Positions 49,594 to 55,500 of a stretch of DNA of 64,000 bases are shown one piece after another (positions within the stretch are counted from its first letter, which is position 1; each line of letters begins with the position of its first letter). This DNA comes from Strongylocentrotus purpuratus (Eukaryota; Echinodermata; Echinoidea; Camarodonta; Strongylocentrotidae). The notes under the pieces are model-generated. The model was not told the DNA's origin. It saw nothing but the letters and a program-made list of their open reading frames with translations, and did not search any database. The DNA lies in NCBI RefSeq assembly GCF_000002235.5, contig NW_022145597.1, positions 23,824,923 through 23,888,922 on the forward strand, in the 5' to 3' direction. A program made the translations under genes and the position numbers.

Positions 49594-52500
49594 GGAGAGA
49601 GAAAGAGAGAGGGGATACAGAGAGCAAGAGGAGATAACAGAGTAAAAAAGAAAAAACAGACAGGACAAAAAGACAGAGACAGTGCCAGAGACAGAGACAG
49701 TGCCAGAGATAGAAACATAGACAGGGCCAGAGGATTAAAGACAGACATAAAGATACAGAGAGAACTGTAAAAAAAAAAAAAAAACCTCCATGCACATGCA
49801 CCTTATATCAGGACAATGCCCTGTGTGTCCACACCCCTCAATATACTGCATCCCCCCCCCCCCACCACCACCACCCAACCCTCAATATTCATCATCATAT
49901 CTGCCCTTTAGCAATCCTAACCTATCTCATTCAAAGCGGAATTCTTCTCACTCCAGACCTAACGAGAAGGATCCTATTCCAATTCTTCTCTTGAAGTTGA
50001 TGCCATTCACCAGACCATCTGGACCCTGAGTCCCTGAAGACAGCATGTCTGACTTACGCCCTTCTGGCAATTCATCCATATTTAAGACACAGAATGGTGT
50101 CATTGACTTGTAAAACAGAAATGGAAGGAATTATGTGCATCTCATCAAGGGAGCTGCCTTAAATATCTCTTTGTATGCAATAATTTCAAATAAAGTAGAG
50201 CCCTATTATCAAGCCTCTATGAAACTATGGACATACAATTAACAACATCTCATTCAAAGTGGAATGCTTCTCACTCCAGACCTAATGAGAAGGATCCTAT
50301 TCTTCTGTTTCTTCTCTTAATGCGATTCACCAAACCATCTGGACCCTGAGTCCCTGAAGACAGCATGTCTGACTTATGCCCTTCTGGCAATTCATCCATT
50401 TATAAGACACAGAATGGTGTCATTGACTTGTAAAACAGAAATGGTAGGAATTATGTGCATCTCATCAAGGGAGCTTTTTCATTCCATATAATTTCAATGA
50501 GAACTTGAGCCATGTTATTGAGCCTTTATGGAACTAGGCACATGCAGTTAACAAGTAAATTATTCATACAATAATTACAATTTACCAAGTTTTGTAATTT
50601 TGTAAGTATATGAAAATTGATTTGTCCCTATTTATGTTTGAGTTACAAAAAATACCCCAAAAATATATAATTTACAAGGGGTATGGATAATTAAGTTTTT
50701 ACTTCTTTATAGTATCTTTTCATATTATATATTAACTTGTATCCATTTTTTTCATAAATTTAACATCCTTCAGTCTCCATACAGAAAATATCTACAGGTA
50801 TAATGTAAATGCAGGTTCTATATAAACTTTAAATTGTGTGGTAGGTACGTTTCCACCTAGAACTCGTCATTGATATCATGAACAGACAAATCAGTACAGT
50901 AACACATATATCTGATTCGTGGGTTCATAATAAACCTGATGAACTGATATGTCACAAAGCTGACAACATTGGGTCATTTGGATCAAACATTCTGAGCTAA
51001 GTAGTGTGTGTGAAATTCGACCATTGCTCAATACCTTTGTCAAATCATCTATTAAAATTCCCTTAAAAACCTGCGGACATAGGACCTTCTGCTCCTTCCA
51101 CCTTATCGGCTGTCTAAATACTGTCACACAATTATGAGCCTGAGAAGTCACAGGTTTCTGAAGTGGAATTTGAAACACTTATCCTAATGGGGTCACACAT
51201 GCTCAATCTCAACTAGAGCTTTGCTGTTGTAGAAGCGGCTGAAATCAAAGGGTCTTTTCAGTTACACTGAATGATCACACTGTCTATATTAACCCTTTGA
51301 TTCCTGAATTCTCTCAATCTCATTGGCTTAATACAGGAGCAACCTGGTTCCAGTAGGCAAAGGATTAAGCATGTTAAAACTGATATGGCAGATCGACTGC
51401 CTCACATACACTACATTATTTCCTTTAAATGAAAGTGAAATAAAACTAGTGAAGTATTTCTTGTTTGATAGTAATTTATAGGGCAGTTTTGTTTTATGTT
51501 AGTTGTAAGTATTATCTGTAATTGTTAATATTAGAATTAATGTATTATTATTGCTGTATGCTTACTCTATGTTGTATCTTGTTATATTCAGTGTTTAGAA
51601 ACATAGTATTAACTGCTTTAAAATGTAATTTATCATTATTATCATTACCGTTAAAAAAAATTAAATAAATATTTGTGATGAAAAGCATTTCTCTGTCATT
51701 TAGTTACAGAATCATGGTAATTTGCACATGATGAAGAGATGTACCTTTAGCACTCCATACACTGATCAACCAATTACTAGTAAGCACTTCATGTAGGCAG
51801 TGTTAAACCCGACCTAGGGTTATGTGGCTTTTCATAATAGATCACTTCAGAGATAGCAAATGTACAAATGACGCCCACATATCCACAGATCTTTCGAACA
51901 TGGAGACGTCCCATTGTGTACGTTTTAGAACAATCGCTATCAAAAAGATGGAGGTGCTTCATGAACACCTTTTGAGTGCCTTCTTGAAAAAGGGCAGTTC
52001 CACCTGTGTATATATCAGAGAATTTCCCCTTGGTACATGAATGAATAATGATTACATAACTTTCATGAACTCCTATCCAGAAGTCGTCACAACGGGGTTT
52101 ACAGTTTATTTGTTTTTTGGTATGACGTAGTTGTCTCAGTTTATGTCGCATCTAATATGTGAGTGCAATGTCAAATATTTACTCGTAATAATCAGGAATA
52201 AGAAGTAGGAAGAAACAATTCAGTAATTTAAAAAAAAAAAAAAAAAAATTTAATGAGAATTCATTCCTTACCTTTATAACTTCCTGAAGAGAGTCAAGGT
52301 ACATATTGCCTTTTGCTTCTGTGCTTTTGTCATCTTTGTGGTATTCCAGCAAGAAGGACCTATCTGCAAGCTGCTTCAGGTAGAAGAATCTTCTCTTGTA
52401 TGACTGCAATTAAAACAAGGATTGAAATTAAGATTAAATTTTAATAAACCAACTGTACACAAAAGAAATTACAAGGGATACATTAAATGTGGTCTTTATC

Positions 52501-55500
52501 GACAGGTGATCTTTATCTGTAAAGCGCTTTGAAAAGCGCTATATAAGAACTAGTTATTATTATTATTATCTTTATGTACAGGTTCCTATAGTACATGTTT
52601 CCATGAGAAACCATTTTCAAGGGAAACAAAATATGTGATCTTTATAGACAGGTGGTCTTTCTATGCAAGTGGTCGCTAAAGCAGGTTAGACTGCACACTG
52701 CTCTTCAGTTTAAGCTCTACTTCATTCACTTTCTTTTATCACATTTAGATTCCGTGCAGATACATCTATTGGGTAACATACTTGTAAAATGCTGCAATGG
52801 AAATGTTTACATTCCAAAATATGCACACAAAAAACACAATAGTTTTGAAATGTAAATATTAGTGTTAAATATTTTGTCCTTCAAGTCATGCTACATGTAC
52901 ATATCAACACCCTTGTAATCTAACGCAAAATAATAGAGTAGAGATAAGACTGGAAATGATTTTAAAAGAAAATCTTTTCAATGAATAGTCTTGTCAGAGT
53001 CAGTGGCTATGGGAATCTCTGGTCATCATGATATTAAAGATAAACTCCAGTACTGGTAAAAAAAAACTTAATTCTCACAGAATCAAACGAAACTTACACT
53101 GAATGTTCAAGATTACAAATAAATGACATGTGCCAAACAATTTTGGAAGAAAATGTATACTGGCTGAGTAATGAGCATAGAAAGACAAGGAAATCAAGGT
53201 AGTACTATATAGCCCCGACACCATGTGTGTTGTCCCATATATAGCTTTCTATGTGAGTGCTTGTTACTTTACCAAGACTCGGTCAAATTTATTACGATTT
53301 TGATGACTCCAGAACCTTGCAGTGCACACCAATACTTACATGCTACATGATCAACTGTTTCTGATCCTTTCACACGTTTTCTTTCACAATGCAATCGCAT
53401 TACCAGTACTAAAGTTTATCTTTAAGTGATTTGAGGGTACAACGGAACATGCTTGCTGGGAGCACCCCAACTGAGTACCAATCAACTAAATTGAACCAGT
53501 CTGTGCATATATTAACATTCAACAACGATTGAACATTGCTCTTTGAGCTATGGAAAGAAACACAAAAGTGACCCTTTATTTCATAACATAATTCTGAGCC
53601 CCATTTCAGTAATCATTATGATTTGAAAAGGTGATTTCACAGACTCAAGAAAGCATTGATGAATGGCCCAGCTGGTTCCATCTGATTGAATTTATTAGCC
53701 GTGATAATTTGTAATGTTTTAGGTAAAATAATAAATATGCTTATGTTTATTCGAGATTTCACACTTTACAAGAAAAATGACACACTTAACAAGAAAAATA
53801 ATGACATACCGGTACTTTTTTTATATACCTCTTGTGCTAAAAAATGTAAAATGTTGAAGTCCTTGAACTTTCAATATTTCGAAGCAAATTTTAGGACTTG
53901 ATATGATTTCGTTTAACAACCTATATGCTAAAAAATCATTCAAGACAATATTTTTAAAGGTCAAGTTCAATTTTGCTCAAGGTGGTACACATTATAATTT
54001 ATAATCCATCGAGGATTTTGGCTTTGATCCTGCATCACACACAATATACTGTACATTGGCATGATGCATCACTGCTACGGTATGGCTGTGTATTTATGGC
54101 CAGGCCAGGCAGAGAGTGTTTTATTATTTATCTTTCAGAGCGCTGCCTTGTGTAGAGCCTGCATCGCTTCTTTATACATCATACCTCCATTTTCTCATAA
54201 CAACGAGGCCTTGCATAGTGCGACGACCTGAGATGGGCTGTATCCAATACTTGGATCGATGGAAGGATAACAAGGGGGAAGGAAGGATACGATAGTGAAG
54301 AAAAGGAACAGGAACTATAAACAGAAGATTGGAAATGAGAGTGAAAACAGAGAGGGAGGGAGGGGTAGATGATTGGGGGGGGGGCATTGATTTGAAACTG
54401 CCTTTGAATGTAGAGGTCTCTCTTTTAATTAAAATGGAATGTGGAGAGTATTGAAAGAAGAATATTGCATTAGTGAGCTAGACAAAAAGAGAAAGATAAT
54501 GATAATTGGAAAAAGAGATGGAATAAGGAAAAGAAAGAGATGGAGAGGGAGAATGTCATTGCTTTATGCTTGCAGATACAAACTGTATTGGGACTATCAG
54601 AGAAACTTATAATTACACAAAATTAGAATAGGAGCGGTAGCAAAAGCAGGAGACATTATGGGGGAGGTAAGAACAAATAGGGAGGTAAACATATAAATAG
54701 AAAGGAGAAAATCATGTTTAAGAATAAAGTACTGTGAATGATCTGGAAGTGCAAGAGACACGTTGAAACTTCATATACATATGTGCAATGCAATCTATTC
54801 CTTTAGCCTGGCAAACATTGTAGATGACAGCCGTGAAAAAATCCCTCTATTTGATGAGTTGCTTGCACTATACTCAACTTGTGTATATGCAATGCTGCAT
54901 GCAATAACCAATCCAAAACACTCCGCTCAAATGGTTGTGAGACACTTGCTCCGATACAATTTCCTTGAGTCAATTTCATACATGTCAACCCTGGATCCAA
55001 CACTATACCTAACACTAACCCTAAACCTAAACTTAAACTCACTTGCAACTCTAAACCTAACCTAATACCTACCCGCAACCTTAACCCTATGCCGTTGATG
55101 AAACAAAGCTTGAGCAGTCGTCACATGCACGAGCAAAATAGTTGGGTCACTCACTCAAATGACTGCCAACATTACATGTAGCAAGAATTGGGAAATCTCT
55201 CATAATAAGATTAGGAAGGATCTATATTTTGCATGCTTTTTTCAAATCAGTCTTAAGAAAAAAGATAGAAACTAAGATTCATAACACTGGCAAAAAAATA
55301 GGAATCATTCCTCCAAAATAAGAATGGTTGGCAGTGTTGCGAGTCAACTAGTGTAGTAATATACCTGACATTTTAGACCTTAAATTGGGATGATGGGGTT
55401 TCATCCCTTCGTGATTGGTGTCTTCCATTATTAATGCTACGGACAATAGTCTGACATATTGGCATATACTGGTGGGGAGATGGCTCTTAAATGAATGGTG

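Larger units (their letters stand above)
44288..52271. other. Longest fully contained intron (8 kb), splitting the PH domain
   Basis: Contains three GC-richer unique blocks (45.1, 46.3 and 48.2 kb), a CT-rich tract (45715-45940), a C-run at ~47723, a GA microsatellite (49427-49620) and a ~324-bp tandem duplication (49.9-50.55 kb). No exon was recognised. Confidence 0.6.

Noticed and set aside
54763..55065. 100-residue plus-strand open frame ending in [13 protein letters not shown]
   Set aside because: The second half is the degenerate CTAAACCTAA repeat; the first half has no similarity I recognise.
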